From Paracoccus indicus (lineage in GTDB: Bacteria > Pseudomonadota > Alphaproteobacteria > Rhodobacterales > Rhodobacteraceae): a stretch of 64,000 nucleotides of DNA. The translations under genes and the position numbers were made by a program. The notes beneath the pieces were generated by a model that saw nothing but the letters and a program-made list of their open reading frames with translations, ran no database searches and was not told the DNA's origin. Below, in pieces: positions 63,553 to 64,000 of this stretch. Each line of letters starts with the position of its first letter. The first letter of the stretch is position 1. The DNA is taken from NCBI RefSeq assembly GCF_003056335.1, contig NZ_PYWA01000010.1, positions 1-64,000 of the forward strand, read 5' to 3'.

Positions 63553-64000
63553 TTATTGCGCGGCCAGCTCGGCCCGATAGGCCCATTCGACCCAGGGCAT
63601 CAGGGCTTCCACGTCGCTGGCTTCCACCGTCGATCCGCACCAGATCCGCAGACCGGCGGGCGCATCGCGATAGGCACCGGCGTCCAGTGCCACGTTTTCC
63701 TTGTCCAACCGCTTGGCCACGGCCTTCGCAAAAGCGGCACCGTCCTTGATGGCAGGATCGGTGAACTTCAGGCAGACGCTGGTCGTCGATGCGGTCGCGG
63801 GATCGGCGGCAAGATCCGCGATCCAGTCCTTGTCGGCGATGAAGTCGCGAACGGCCTTGGCATTGGCATCGGCGCGGGCGATCAGGCCCGACACGCCGCC
63901 AAGCGATTGCGCCCATTTCAGCGCGACCAGGTAATCCTCGACCGCCAGCATCGAGGGCGTGTTGATCGTCTCGCCCTTGAAGATGCCCTCGATCAGCTTG
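63553..64000 (-). CDS. serC: Phosphoserine aminotransferase, C-terminal part (5' end beyond the window)
   Basis: About 149 residues visible, starting in frame at the window edge with KLIEGIFKGETINTPSMLAVEDYL, the PLP-enzyme stretch after the active-site Lys. It ends with GAYRDAPAGLRIWCGSTVEASDVEALMPWVEWAY. This is the alphaproteobacterial SerC form. It transaminates 3-phosphohydroxypyruvate made by SerA, encoded downstream. The rest of the gene lies to the right of the window, so completeness cannot be judged. Confidence 0.93.
   Translation of the reverse strand, partial: KLIEGIFKGETINTPSMLAVEDYLVALKWAQSLGGVSGLIARADANAKAVRDFIADKDWIADLAADPATASTTSVCLKFTDPAIKDGAAFAKAVAKRLDKENVALDAGAYRDAPAGLRIWCGSTVEASDVEALMPWVEWAYRAELAAQ

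Overview
The window is chromosomal DNA from an alphaproteobacterium of the family Rhodobacteraceae, most likely Paracoccus or a close relative. The evidence is the high GC content, the 5S rRNA followed by initiator tRNA at the left edge, a fbc-type cytochrome bc1 operon whose cytochrome c1 carries the long acidic N-terminal insertion known from Paracoccus, and several lineage-typical families (TRAP and TAXI transporters, CioAB-type bd oxidase, Anbu gene cluster). Coding density is very high. No gap between genes exceeds about 210 bases, many genes overlap by 1-4 bases (ATGA or GTGA), and I saw no insertion sequence, prophage or CRISPR array.

Layout. 1-300: 3' end of an rRNA operon (5S, tRNA-fMet, terminator). 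412-9008: a catabolic island with a Gfo/Idh/MocA protein and a GntR/UTRA regulator on the minus strand. Divergent from these lie a SsuD-like FMN monooxygenase, an aldo/keto reductase, a flavin reductase, a three-part TRAP transporter and a YeiH-type exporter. The gene content and the order monooxygenase-reductase-flavin reductase match the sulfolytic (SMO) route for sulfoquinovose. The ABC importer is replaced by a TRAP system and the GH31 sulfoquinovosidase may be replaced by the NAD-dependent Gfo/Idh protein. A perfect FNR-type box (TTGAT-N4-ATCAA) sits between regulator and monooxygenase. 9139-11725: cyanide-insensitive-type bd quinol oxidase with its DUF2474 small subunit. 11615-15208 (minus): a TAXI-TRAP transporter with a DUF1850 partner. 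15292-18600 (minus): thiamine ABC transporter thiBPQ behind a TPP riboswitch. 18674-22407: mutS-aroC. 22398-26348 (minus): ribokinase and the bc1 operon petABC. 26521-30515 (minus): radC, dnaJ, dnaK.

30720-42050 is a cell-surface polysaccharide locus: polysaccharide-export ABC permease, cysQ, kdsB, galU, galE, two related GT2 transferases, a GT14-like transferase with a C-terminal extension, a PAPS-type sulfotransferase and a phosphohexomutase. Together these suggest a sulfated glycan, with CysQ removing the PAP product. 42216-46464 is an overlapping run (SnoaL-like, GNAT, nitrilase-like, ArfB, Nudix, PiT) behind a short hairpin-rich leader. 46461-51694 holds pncB, pncA, trhO and maeB. 51786-57887 holds a proteasome-like Anbu subunit and, across an intervening periplasmic nucleotidase gene, the transglutaminase-like, alpha-E and ATP-grasp genes that classically travel with it. 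58064-64000 holds a thiolase, a STAS/anti-sigma kinase pair, hspQ, creA, a phosphoesterase, and serA with the 3' part of serC.

The strongest candidates for novelty are the TRAP-linked sulfolytic cluster at 412-9008 and the complete but split Anbu peptide-modification cluster at 51786-57887. The predicted sulfated-polysaccharide locus comes next. All functional assignments come from reading the sequence and from knowledge of the families; no database search was run.
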